A DNA stretch of 38,210 nucleotides, taken from assembly GCF_003353055.1 (NCBI RefSeq), contig NZ_QKWJ01000070.1, forward strand, positions 1 to 38,210, in the 5' to 3' direction. The notes below the pieces were generated by a model, which searched no databases, was not told where the DNA came from, and saw nothing but the letters and a program-made list of their open reading frames with translations. Shown one piece after another: positions 17,255-26,578 of this stretch. The stretch is from Cupriavidus lacunae. GTDB taxonomy: Bacteria; Pseudomonadota; Gammaproteobacteria; Burkholderiales; Burkholderiaceae. Position 1 is the first letter of the stretch. Each line of letters opens with the position of its first letter. A program made the translations under genes and the position numbers.

Positions 17255-18442
17255 CTACAGCGCGTGGCAGCGGTCGCCGCGGGCGAAGCCTGCCAGCGGC
17301 TCGTTGTCGTCCAGCCCGCGCGTCAGGGCGATGACCTTGAACAGTTCGCCCATTTCCGCTTCGGACAGCAGCTTCTGCACCGCATTGGCCTGCGGCAGGA
17401 AGGCGCCTGCGTCGGACGGATCCAGTTCCATCAGCAGCTCGGTGATGCCCGCGTTCATCAGGAAGCGCGCCTGCGAGGCGAAGCCCGCCACGGTCAGCCC
17501 CGCATCCACCGCGGCATGCGCGATGCCGCTGAAATTCACGTGGGCGGTGATGTCCTGCAGGCCGGGGTACAGGAACGGGTCCGGGTGCGCATGATGGCGG
17601 TAGTGGCACATCAGCGTGCCGCCGGCGCGTTGCGGATGGTAGTACTCGCTCGCCGGAAAGCCGTAGTCGATAAAGAAGGCCGCGCCGCGCGCCAGCATGG
17701 CGCCGATGGCGCGCGCGAAGCCCTCGGCCTCGGCATGGGTCTCGGTGACGAGGTCATGGTCGCCGGGGATGGCGCACAGCGCCTCGGGCACGTCGGCATC
17801 GGCCAGTGGGCGGTCCTCGAAGCGGAAGGCGGGCTCGCCGACATGGCTGCGCACCACGCCGCGCTCATGCCAGCGGCCGCCGCTGCGCGCATAGAGCTGC
17901 ACCGGCATCGCATCCAGCACCTCATTGCCGACGATCACGCCGTCAAAGGTGGCAGGCAGCGTATCGAGCCAGGTGACCCGCTGCGCCAGGTGCGGCGCGC
18001 GTTGCGCCAGCGTGGCCTGCTGGCGCGCGCGCAGCTCGCCCGACAGCTCGACGATGGCGTACGTTTGCGGCAACTGGCCTTCCTGCTCCAGCCCCAGCAG
18101 CAGGTCCGCCGCCAGCCGGCCGGTGCCGGCGCCGAATTCCAGCAGGCGCGGCAATCCCTGCGCCAGCAGCGGCGCGAACTGGCGCGCCAGCGTGCGGGCG
18201 AAAAAGGGGCTCAGTTCCGGGGCGGTGATGAAGTCGCTGCCGTCGCGGGCATCGCGCCCGAACTTGGCCGAACCGCCGCTGTAATAGCCCAGGCCCGGCG
18301 CGTACAGCGCCATGGCCATATAGCGGTCAAAGCCGATCCAGCCGCCGGCCGCATCGATGGATTCGCCAATACGGGCCGTAAGGGTATCGGAAGCGGCCTG
18401 CGCGTCGGCGGGCGGAAGGGGTAAACTAGCGGCTTTCTGCAT
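17255..18442 (-). CDS. MidA/NDUFAF7-type SAM-dependent methyltransferase
   Basis: This 395-residue class I methyltransferase belongs to the DUF185 family, whose eukaryotic member NDUFAF7 methylates an arginine of the complex I 49-kDa subunit. Visible motifs are YYSGGSAKFGRDGSDF-type N-terminal sequence, the SAM loop RLLEFGAGTGRLAADLL, VIVGNEVLDAMPVQLY, and DYGFPASEYYHPQRAGGTL with LYPGLQDITAHVNF in the C-terminal half. The bacterial substrate is not known. The ATG at 18442 begins a short leader before the catalytic fold; further upstream is shadow of the divergent SDR gene. Only 15 bases separate the two starts. Confidence 0.9.
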   Translation of the reverse strand: MQKAASLPLPPADAQAASDTLTARIGESIDAAGGWIGFDRYMAMALYAPGLGYYSGGSAKFGRDARDGSDFITAPELSPFFARTLARQFAPLLAQGLPRLLEFGAGTGRLAADLLLGLEQEGQLPQTYAIVELSGELRARQQATLAQRAPHLAQRVTWLDTLPATFDGVIVGNEVLDAMPVQLYARSGGRWHERGVVRSHVGEPAFRFEDRPLADADVPEALCAIPGDHDLVTETHAEAEGFARAIGAMLARGAAFFIDYGFPASEYYHPQRAGGTLMCHYRHHAHPDPFLYPGLQDITAHVNFSGIAHAAVDAGLTVAGFASQARFLMNAGITELLMELDPSDAGAFLPQANAVQKLLSEAEMGELFKVIALTRGLDDNEPLAGFARGDRCHAL

Positions 18443-18457
18443 CCTGCAATTGTAGCA

Positions 18458-19300
18458 ATGCCCGCATCCAATACCCGTGCCAGCCAGACCAGTGATCAAA
18501 CCGGCGGCCAGCGCGCCACCGCCCGCGGCGTGGCGCTCGTGACCGGCGGCGCGCGCCGCCTGGGCCGCGCCATCGCGCTGGAACTGGCGGCGCAGGGCTG
18601 GGACGTGGCCGTGCATTGCCATCGCTCGGTGGACGAGGCCGAGGCCCTGGCCACGCAGATCCGCGCGCTGGGCCGCCGCGCCGCGGTGCTGCGCGCCGAC
18701 CTGGCCGACGAGGCCGCCGCCGGCCGCCTGGTGGCGGACTGCACCGCTGCGCTGGGCGTGCCCACCTGTCTGGTCAACAACGCCTCGCTGTTCCAGTACG
18801 ACGTGGCGACCAGCTTCTCGTATGCGTCGCTGGATACGCATATGCGTACCAATGTCGCCGCGCCGCTGCTGCTGGCGCGCGAGCTGCACAAGGCCCTGGC
18901 GGCCGCTGCCGGCGACGACAAGGCCGCCGAGCCGCGCGGCGTGGTGATCAACCTGCTGGACCAGAAGCTCGACAACCTGAACCCGGACTTCCTGTCGTAC
19001 ACGCTGTCCAAGGCCGCGCTGCAGACCGCCACGGTGCAGCTGGCCCAGGCGCTGGCGCCGCGCCTGCGCGTGGTGGGCGTGGCCCCGGGCATCACGCTGG
19101 TGTCGGGCGAGCAGTCCGAGCAGAGCTTCCGCCGCGCGCATCGCGTGACGCCGCTGGGCCAGTCGTCCACGCCCGAGGACATCGCCCAGGCGGTGGCCTA
19201 CCTGGCGCAGGCGCGCGCCGTGACCGGCACCACGCTGTACGTGGACGGCGGCCAGCACCTGATGCCGCTGGCGCGCGACGTGATGTTCCTGACCGAGTAA
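18458..19300 (+). CDS. SDR-family reductase, probably pteridine/dihydromonapterin reductase-like
   Basis: This 280-residue short-chain dehydrogenase has the cofactor motif VALVTGGARRLGRAIALELA. The TGxxxRxG form is typical of pteridine reductases, in place of TGxxxGxG. Also present are VNNASLFQYD, the active site YTLSKAAL (YxxxK), and a C-terminal TLYVDGGQHLM. The next gene is a FolB-type aldolase, which fits a FolM-like role in reducing dihydromonapterin or dihydropterin. The N-terminal 25 residues are polar and lie outside the fold. No good ribosome site precedes the ATG at 18458, so a start closer to the fold or leaderless translation is possible. Confidence 0.82.
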   Translation: MPASNTRASQTSDQTGGQRATARGVALVTGGARRLGRAIALELAAQGWDVAVHCHRSVDEAEALATQIRALGRRAAVLRADLADEAAAGRLVADCTAALGVPTCLVNNASLFQYDVATSFSYASLDTHMRTNVAAPLLLARELHKALAAAAGDDKAAEPRGVVINLLDQKLDNLNPDFLSYTLSKAALQTATVQLAQALAPRLRVVGVAPGITLVSGEQSEQSFRRAHRVTPLGQSSTPEDIAQAVAYLAQARAVTGTTLYVDGGQHLMPLARDVMFLTE

Positions 19301-19338
19301 GCTGGAAGCCAGCAACCGAATACCGTAGTCCCTGATGT

Positions 19339-19368
19339 GCCGCGCCCGCCGGGCGCGGCTTCCTTTTT
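19339..19368 (+). terminator. Rho-independent terminator after the SDR gene
   Basis: A perfect nine-base stem, GCCGCGCCC (19339-19347) and GGGCGCGGC (19351-19359), with loop GCC is followed by TTCCTTTTT. This is the clearest intrinsic terminator in the window. It separates the SDR gene from folB. Confidence 0.85.
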
Positions 19369-19386
19369 CCCTTCTGCAGCCCGCTC

Positions 19387-19788
19387 ATGACCATGCTCGC
19401 CGCCCTTTCCCACCCCAGCCTGCAAGACTGCCGACGCATGTTCCTGCGCAACTATGAAGTGCAGATCAATATCGGTGTGCACGAATTCGAAAAGAAGGGC
19501 GAGCAGCGGGTGCTGATCAATATCGACCTGTTCGTACCGCTGGCGCAGAGCACCCCGCAGGCCGACAAGCTCGACGAAGTGGTCGACTACGACTTCATGC
19601 GCAACACCGTGGCCGAGCGCATGGCGCAGGGCCACGTGCACCTGCAGGAAACGCTGTGCGACGACGTGGCGCGCGCCATGCTCAAGCACCCCAAGGTGCG
19701 CGCCGTGCGCGTATCGACCGAGAAGCCCGACGTGTACCCGGATTGCGATTCTGTCGGCGTCGAGGTATTCCATATCAAGCAGGCCTGA
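19387..19788 (+). CDS. folB: Dihydroneopterin aldolase family protein
   Basis: This 133-residue FolB-type protein cleaves dihydroneopterin (or a relative) to 6-hydroxymethyl-dihydropterin in folate synthesis. The family core runs from MFLRNYEVQINIGVHEFEKK (about residue 18), through LDEVVDYDFMRNTV, to LQETLCDDVARAML and VRVSTEKPDVYPDCDSVGVE. The sequence is of the diverged FolX/FolB-like branch found in betaproteobacteria. The exact start is uncertain: ATGs at 19387, 19393 and 19438 are all in frame and none has a strong ribosome site. It follows the SDR terminator by 18 bases. Confidence 0.88.
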   Translation: MTMLAALSHPSLQDCRRMFLRNYEVQINIGVHEFEKKGEQRVLINIDLFVPLAQSTPQADKLDEVVDYDFMRNTVAERMAQGHVHLQETLCDDVARAMLKHPKVRAVRVSTEKPDVYPDCDSVGVEVFHIKQA

Positions 19789-19803
19789 ACTGCGGCTGCC
19801 TGC

Positions 19804-19831
19804 TTGTCTGCAGCTTGCGGACGCCTAAAGT
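19804..19831 (+). promoter_or_regulatory. Candidate sigma-70 promoter for ttcA
   Basis: TTGTCT (19804-19809) and TAAAGT (19826-19831) are 16 bases apart and lie 67 bases before the ttcA start. Found by eye. Confidence 0.35.
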
Positions 19832-19897
19832 AAAATGTTGCCCCTTCGCGCCGCGCCGGCCATTCCATCCGGCGGGCGCCACGCAACAGGATGCTCC

Positions 19898-20842
19898 ATG
19901 AGCCACTCGAACAACTTCTACCGCCTCGAGACGAGGCTGCAATCGCAAACCGGCAAGGCCATCGGCGACTTCGGCATGATCGAGGATGGCGACACCGTGC
20001 TGGTCTGCATGAGTGGCGGCAAGGACTCGTACACCATGCTGTCGGTCCTGATGGCGCTGCAGAAGCGCGCCCCGATCCAGTTCAAGCTGATCGCGATGAA
20101 CCTGGACCAGAAGCAGCCTGGCTTCCCCGAGCACATCCTGCCCGAGTACCTGAAGTCGGTCGGCGTGGAATATGTGATCGTCGAGGCGGATACCTACTCG
20201 ATCGTCAAAGAGAAGGTGCCCGAGGGCAAGACCACCTGCTCCCTGTGCTCGCGCCTGCGCCGCGGCGTGATCTACCGCACCGCCAAGGAGCTGGGCGCCA
20301 ACAAGATCGCGTTGGGCCACCACCGCGACGACATCGTCCAGACCTTCTTCCTGAACATGTTCTTCGGCGGCAAGATGAAGGCGATGCCGCCCAAGCTGTC
20401 GACCGACGACGGCCAGCACATCGTGATCCGGCCGCTGGCGTACTGCTCGGAGAAGGACATCGCGTCGTACGCGCGCGCGATGGAATTCCCGATCATCCCG
20501 TGCAACCTGTGCGGCTCGCAGGAAAACCTGCAGCGCAAGAAGGTCAGCGAGATGCTGCAGGACTGGGAGCGCCAGAACCCGGGCCGCATCGACAATATCT
20601 TTGCGGCGCTGCGCAACGTGGTGCCGTCGCACTTGGCCGATACCGACCTGTTCCCGTTCACCGGGCTGGCCACTGGCCTGGCCAAGGTGGACGAGGCGTC
20701 ACTGTTCGGCGAAACGACCTTCCAGCAGCAGCCGCTGACGTTCGCCGGCAGCGTGGAAGAGAACCGGATGGAGTTCGTGCGCTTCGAGCGCCCGCCCGCG
20801 GCCGCTGCTGTGCCGGCGGCGGAGCAGGCCGGCACGCAGTAA
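19898..20842 (+). CDS. ttcA: tRNA 2-thiocytidine(32) synthetase
   Basis: This 314-residue cytosolic enzyme uses ATP and an iron-sulfur cluster to thiolate cytidine 32 of certain tRNAs. The PP-loop is SGGKDS at residues 39-44. The two CxxC pairs of the TtcA subgroup are visible: C114-S-L-C117 (TTCSLCSRLRRG) and C202-N-L-C205 (PCNLCGSQENLQR). GHHRDDIVQTFFLNMFFGG lies between them. The ATG at 19898 matches the family N-terminus (FYRLETRLQSQTGKAI); an in-frame ATG 63 bases earlier reads non-homologous sequence. Confidence 0.96.
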   Translation: MSHSNNFYRLETRLQSQTGKAIGDFGMIEDGDTVLVCMSGGKDSYTMLSVLMALQKRAPIQFKLIAMNLDQKQPGFPEHILPEYLKSVGVEYVIVEADTYSIVKEKVPEGKTTCSLCSRLRRGVIYRTAKELGANKIALGHHRDDIVQTFFLNMFFGGKMKAMPPKLSTDDGQHIVIRPLAYCSEKDIASYARAMEFPIIPCNLCGSQENLQRKKVSEMLQDWERQNPGRIDNIFAALRNVVPSHLADTDLFPFTGLATGLAKVDEASLFGETTFQQQPLTFAGSVEENRMEFVRFERPPAAAAVPAAEQAGTQ

Positions 20843-20875
20843 GGCTGCCGGCAGCGCAAGCCCGCTGGCGGTTTG

Positions 20876-20995
20876 CTCTCTCTCCCGCTTGCGGGAGAGG
20901 GGCTGGGGGAGAGGGCAGGCACAGGCATACCGACAGGCTTCACTTCGTCGAAACGCCGGCCCGCTCCCCAACCCTCTCCCGCAAGCGGGAGAGGG
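20876..20995. repeat. Inverted pair of REP-like palindromic elements
   Basis: Two copies of a roughly 40-base element face each other. In the left copy CTCTCCCGC (20880-20888) and GCGGGAGAG (20891-20899) flank TT. In the right copy CCCTCTCCCGC (20972-20982) and GCGGGAGAGGG (20985-20995) flank AA. Similarity continues on the inner side (GGCTGGGGGAG versus the complement of CTCCCCAACC), so the pair forms one large inverted repeat with a central 70-base spacer. It sits between the convergent ttcA and lipoprotein genes, where it could act as a bidirectional terminator or RNA stabiliser. Confidence 0.85.
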
Positions 20996-21020
20996 AGCAC
21001 CTCATCGGTTTTTCAATTCC

Positions 21021-21953
21021 CTAATTCGTCGCCGCCGACTGCACTGGCGCGTTCGCCTTCTCGCGCATCAGCGCATGGGTGTCGTCGATCCACTTCTGGA
21101 AGCGGTCCTGCGCGTGCGCCTTCTGCTGCGGCGTGGTCATGTTGGCTATTGCCACGGTCAGCGCGATGCCGGCATTGTTGCTGGCTTCGTGGCTGGCGGC
21201 GTGCCTGGCGGGCGGGTTCTGCCAGTATTCGCGGAAGCGGCTCAACAGGTCGATCACCTGCGCCTTGGGCGGCTGGGTGGCCTGCACGTAACGCACCATC
21301 CTGAGCCATTCCTGCTGGCGAGCCACGCGCTCGGCGTAGCGCGCCTCGGCATTCTGCACCACCGGACCCACCTTGGTGCGGATGGCCTGTTCTTGCTCGC
21401 TGGAGAAGCTGCCGTAGATCAGGCGGGCGTACTCCATCACCTTGTCAAAGCGCGCGTCCTCGCGCTCGGCCGGGTCGGCCTTCAGGAATTTCTTGCGGTA
21501 CTTGGCGTTGCCCTCGGCAAACTTCTTTTCCATGCGCGCGATCTGGTCGGGCGTGAGCGTCAGCAACAGGTCAGCCGTATCGGGCATGGCCTGTTCGAAC
21601 GACCGCCGTGCCAGTTCCTGCGAGGCGTCCTGGAAGTGCCCGACCATGGCCGGCGTGACCGGCTGGCGCACGTCGGCCTTGGCCTGCTGCAGCAGGCTGG
21701 CGATTTCCGGCAACTGCGATTTGCGGTGCCAGGCGAAGAAGCGGGAGATGGCCTCGCGCGTCAGCGGCTCCTGGGCCGCGGTGACGTCGACATAATTGTC
21801 GATCCACCAGTACGCCAGCCGGTCGCCCTGCTGGTATCCCAGCTTCATCGCGCTGCAGGCGCACAATGCCGCCGCGCCCAGAATCGCGAAAATCCACCGG
21901 GCCCGGCAATTGTGAAATTCCGAAACGGCGGTCCGTAGCGCAGAAACCGCCAT
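21021..21953 (-). CDS. DUF6279-type lipoprotein
   Basis: This protein of about 310 residues has a basic n-region, a hydrophobic core (WIFAILGAAAL) and a lipobox ending LCAC with the acylated Cys at residue 33, followed by SAMKLGYQQGDRLAYWWIDNYVD. That conserved start, with a C-terminal helical region rich in basic and acidic residues, matches the DUF6279 family of putative outer-membrane lipoproteins of unknown function. ATGs at 21953 and 21971 are both possible; 21953 keeps the signal nearest to normal length. It diverges from glmU. Confidence 0.75.
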   Translation of the reverse strand: MAVSALRTAVSEFHNCRARWIFAILGAAALCACSAMKLGYQQGDRLAYWWIDNYVDVTAAQEPLTREAISRFFAWHRKSQLPEIASLLQQAKADVRQPVTPAMVGHFQDASQELARRSFEQAMPDTADLLLTLTPDQIARMEKKFAEGNAKYRKKFLKADPAEREDARFDKVMEYARLIYGSFSSEQEQAIRTKVGPVVQNAEARYAERVARQQEWLRMVRYVQATQPPKAQVIDLLSRFREYWQNPPARHAASHEASNNAGIALTVAIANMTTPQQKAHAQDRFQKWIDDTHALMREKANAPVQSAATN

Positions 21954-22072
21954 GTTAAAATCGGCGCGCATTGCAGCCGGGCCGCCCTGATGACCGCCAG
22001 CCAAGTCCTGGCAAGGGTTTGCGGGATTATGCGCAGGCTTGGCGGCAGCGTTCCGCCCACCCCGGCGGCGCA

Positions 22073-22101
22073 GCCGGCCAAACACCCGGCCGGCGTTTTC
22101 C
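22073..22101 (+). terminator. Terminator-like hairpin in the glmU leader
   Basis: GCCGGCC (22073-22079) and GGCCGGC (22088-22094) form a perfect seven-base stem with an eight-base loop and are followed by GTTTTCC. It ends only 38 bases before the glmU GTG start, so it either ends upstream antisense transcripts or sits in the glmU leader. Confidence 0.5.
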
Positions 22102-22138
22102 AGAATATTTTCGGACACACTCACTTAGGGGTCTCCTT

Positions 22139-23503
22139 GTGAATATCGTCATTCTCGCCGCGGGCATGGGCAAGCGGATGCATTCCGACATGCCCAAGGT
22201 GCTGCACCCGGTAGCCGGGCGGCCCATGCTCGCGCACGTCCTGGATACGGCACGCGCCCTGTCGCCGTCGCGGCTGGTGGTCGTGGTCGGCCATGGCGCC
22301 GCGCGCGTGCGCGAGGCCGTCGCCGCCGACGATGTTGCCTTTGCCGAACAGGCCCAGCAACTGGGCACGGGCCATGCGGTGATGCAGGCACTTCCCATGT
22401 TGGACGACAACCAGCCCACGTTGGTTCTGTACGGTGACGTGCCGCTCACCAGCGTTGCCACGCTCCAGGCACTGGTGGCCGAAGCCGGCGCGCAGCGCTT
22501 TGGCGTGCTGACCGTGGAAATGCCCGACCCGACCGGCTATGGCCGCATCGTGCGCGACGCCGCGGGCAGCATCGTCCGCATTGTCGAGCAAAAAGATGCC
22601 ACCGAGGCCGAAAAGGCCATCCGCGAGATCAACACCGGCATTATCGTGTGCCCCACCGGCCACCTGCGCAAGTGGCTGTCGACGCTGCGCAACGACAATG
22701 CCCAGGGCGAGTACTACCTGACCGATACCGTCGAGCGCGCCGTTGCCGACGGCGTGGAGACCGTCTCGGCCCAGCCGGCCGCGATCTGCGAGACGCTTGG
22801 CATCAACAGCAAGCTGCAGCTGGCCGAGGTCGAGCGCATCCACCAGGGCAACCAGGCCCGGCGCTTGCTTGAAGCTGGCGTGACCCTGCTGGACCCGGCA
22901 CGCATCGACGTGCGCGGCGAGCTGAGCTGCGGGCGCGATGTCACCATCGATGTCGGCTGCGTGTTCGAAGGGCGCGTGCACCTGGAAGACGGCGCCCGCA
23001 TCGGCGCCCATTGCGTGATCCGCAACAGCACCATCGGCGCCGGCGCGCAGGTGCACCCGTTCTGCCATATTGATGAGGCCAGGGTAGGCTCCGCCGGCCG
23101 CATCGGTCCGTACGCGCGCCTGCGCCCGGGCACCGAGCTGGGCGAGGACGTGCATATCGGCAACTTTGTCGAGGTCAAGAACGCACAGGTGGCGGCGCAC
23201 AGCAAGGCCAATCACCTGGCCTATGTGGGCGATGCCACGGTGGGGTCGCGCGTCAATATTGGCGCGGGTACCATCACCTGCAACTATGACGGGGTGAACA
23301 AGCACCGCACCGTGATCGAGGACGATGTCTTTATCGGCTCCGACACGCAGCTGGTGGCGCCGGTGACGGTGCGCCGCGGCGCCACGCTTGGCGCCGGCAC
23401 CACGCTGACCAAGGAAGCACCCGCGGACAAGCTGACGCTGTCACGGGCCAAGCAGATGACCATCGACGCCTGGCAGCGTCCGGTTAAGCAGCCGAAGCAG
23501 TAA
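22139..23503 (+). CDS. glmU: Bifunctional UDP-GlcNAc pyrophosphorylase / glucosamine-1-phosphate N-acetyltransferase
   Basis: This 454-residue cytosolic enzyme acetylates glucosamine-1-phosphate and then transfers UMP to make UDP-GlcNAc for peptidoglycan and LPS. The N-terminal Rossmann-like domain starts VNIVILAAGMGKRMHSDMPK, with Lys where most relatives have Thr in GxGTRM. LVLYGDVPLTS and NTGIIV follow. From about residue 250 a left-handed beta helix of hexapeptide repeats carries the acetyltransferase (GRIGPYARLRPGTELGEDV, KANHLAYVGDA, NIGAGTITCNYDG). The GTG start at 22139 opens at the exact family N-terminus, with AGGGG upstream. glmS follows after 113 bases. Confidence 0.96.
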   Translation: MNIVILAAGMGKRMHSDMPKVLHPVAGRPMLAHVLDTARALSPSRLVVVVGHGAARVREAVAADDVAFAEQAQQLGTGHAVMQALPMLDDNQPTLVLYGDVPLTSVATLQALVAEAGAQRFGVLTVEMPDPTGYGRIVRDAAGSIVRIVEQKDATEAEKAIREINTGIIVCPTGHLRKWLSTLRNDNAQGEYYLTDTVERAVADGVETVSAQPAAICETLGINSKLQLAEVERIHQGNQARRLLEAGVTLLDPARIDVRGELSCGRDVTIDVGCVFEGRVHLEDGARIGAHCVIRNSTIGAGAQVHPFCHIDEARVGSAGRIGPYARLRPGTELGEDVHIGNFVEVKNAQVAAHSKANHLAYVGDATVGSRVNIGAGTITCNYDGVNKHRTVIEDDVFIGSDTQLVAPVTVRRGATLGAGTTLTKEAPADKLTLSRAKQMTIDAWQRPVKQPKQ

Positions 23504-23511
23504 GCGTCAGG

Positions 23512-23529
23512 GGCCGCCCACGGGCGGCC
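23512..23529 (+). terminator. GC-rich hairpin between glmU and glmS
   Basis: GGCCGCCC (23512-23519) pairs with GGGCGGCC (23522-23529) across AC. No T-run follows, so it may be a processing or stability element rather than a full terminator. A direct repeat GGCGCCACAGG at 23552-23562 and 23572-23582 lies just downstream. Confidence 0.4.
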
Positions 23530-23616
23530 AGGGCATGCGCCGCCAGCGGGTGGCGCCACAGGATTCATACCGGCGCCACAGGCCTACGGGCAGGCGCCAG
23601 CAAACGGGGGTTCAGC

Positions 23617-25455
<1,839 letters not shown>

Positions 25456-25930
25456 GGCACGCCTGCAATCGCCAGATTGCGTGCGGCCTTTCCATCAGAA
25501 GTCACCAAAACCTGCATTAAGTCTGCCCAGCCACCGCCCCGGAATCCCAAGACCGGGGCGGAATTGGGCGCTTCTGATGGCATCGCCGGCGCGGCGCCTT
25601 GCACGCCAAGCCGGCCGGGTTGGAGCCCGGATTTCTTGAGTTCCGACCCCCAATCATTCACTTTTGCAGTTTTCCGACGTGCCGACCTCGCTCGGCCTCT
25701 CGACCTGAGCCACAGAGTCTCCTATCGTGAATGCGCGTGTCGCTCTTTTTTCAAATGGCGAACCGGCGTGGATTTCCCGAGCTGACAAGTGCTGTTTGCC
25801 GCATTTTCCAGCAGCGGAACAAGGGTGACAGGGCAATAATGCGTTGACCTTGTCAGGTCTGGGCGCCTGGGACGACGAACGTGGTGAAGAAGGCGGTCAC
25901 CGATATGCCGCCTGGCGTCGGAGAAAGCAA
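25456..25930. other. 475-base gap after glmS
   Basis: I see no convincing gene here. It contains a perfect inverted repeat, CCGCCCCGG (25534-25542) with CCGGGGCGG (25553-25561), around a ten-base loop. This could be the glmS terminator but has no T-run. A weaker pair, CTGACAAG (25782-25789) and CTTGTCAG (25849-25856), lies nearer the cytochrome b gene and could be regulatory. The stretch is the attTn7-type region, but no Tn7 end is recognisable. Base composition shifts by eye to lower GC from here to about 29450. Confidence 0.6.
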
Positions 25931-26560
25931 GTGAAAAATGCCCACCAGGTATCGCCCGACAAGTTGGTGCCGCACGGCCAGTCCATCCAGCCTGCATGGG
26001 TTCGCATCACGCACTGGCTGAACGTCGTTGCTGTGCTCATCATGATGCTTAGCGGCTGGCGCATCTACAACGCATCGCCGCTGTTCGGCTTCCATTTTCC
26101 CAATGCAATTACCTTGGGCGGCTGGCTTGCCGGGGGCCTGCAGTGGCATTTTGCGGCGATGTGGCTGCTTGTCGCCAATGGCCTGTTCTATCTGGTGATG
26201 AATATCGTCACGGGCCGTTTCCGGCGGCGCTTCTTCCCGCTTTCAATCCTCGCTGCGCTGCGTGACATTGCAGCCGCCATGCGAGGCAAGCTCGCGCACC
26301 CCAATCTGGCCGAATACAACGCCGCCCAGAAGCTCTTCTACGCGGGCGTGGTGGTGGTGATTGTGGTGACGGTGCTGTCTGGCCTTGCCATCTGGAAGTC
26401 GGTTCAGTTTCCCACGCTACGTGTATTGATGGGTGGCTACGACGCTGCGCGTTGGGTGCACTTCATCGGCATGAGCGCGATTGCGCTATTCATTGTCATC
26501 CATGTGGTGATGGTGTTGCTGGTACCACGCACACTCATCATCATGCTGCGCGGACGCTAG
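25931..26560 (+). CDS. Cytochrome b/b6-domain membrane protein (YedZ1-like partner)
   Basis: This 209-residue protein is a four-to-five-span di-haem cytochrome b561/Ni-Fe-hydrogenase cytochrome b type. Candidate haem ligands are His28 (RITHWLNVV), the His in LQWHFAAMWLL, and two near the C-terminus (VHFIGMSA and IVIHVVMVLLVP). Such proteins pass electrons from quinol to a periplasmic enzyme. Its neighbour 18 bases downstream is an exported molybdopterin oxidoreductase, so it is the likely membrane electron donor for that enzyme. I chose the GTG at 25931 because GGAGA precedes it and the conserved fold begins soon after; an upstream ATG at 25844 adds a non-conserved leader. Confidence 0.85.
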   Translation: MKNAHQVSPDKLVPHGQSIQPAWVRITHWLNVVAVLIMMLSGWRIYNASPLFGFHFPNAITLGGWLAGGLQWHFAAMWLLVANGLFYLVMNIVTGRFRRRFFPLSILAALRDIAAAMRGKLAHPNLAEYNAAQKLFYAGVVVVIVVTVLSGLAIWKSVQFPTLRVLMGGYDAARWVHFIGMSAIALFIVIHVVMVLLVPRTLIIMLRGR

Positions 26561-26578
26561 TCGATGCGGAGAATAGTC

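Noticed and set aside
23530..23616. glmS ribozyme in the glmS leader
   Set aside because: The leader is only 113 bases, has no ribozyme-like core, and this regulator is known from Firmicutes rather than betaproteobacteria.
25456..25600. Tn7 insertion at attTn7 downstream of glmS
   Set aside because: No Tn7 end sequences, target duplication or tns genes are visible.
25477..25785. 102-codon plus-strand frame in the gap after glmS
   Set aside because: No domain, no ribosome site and biased low-complexity composition; treated as non-coding.
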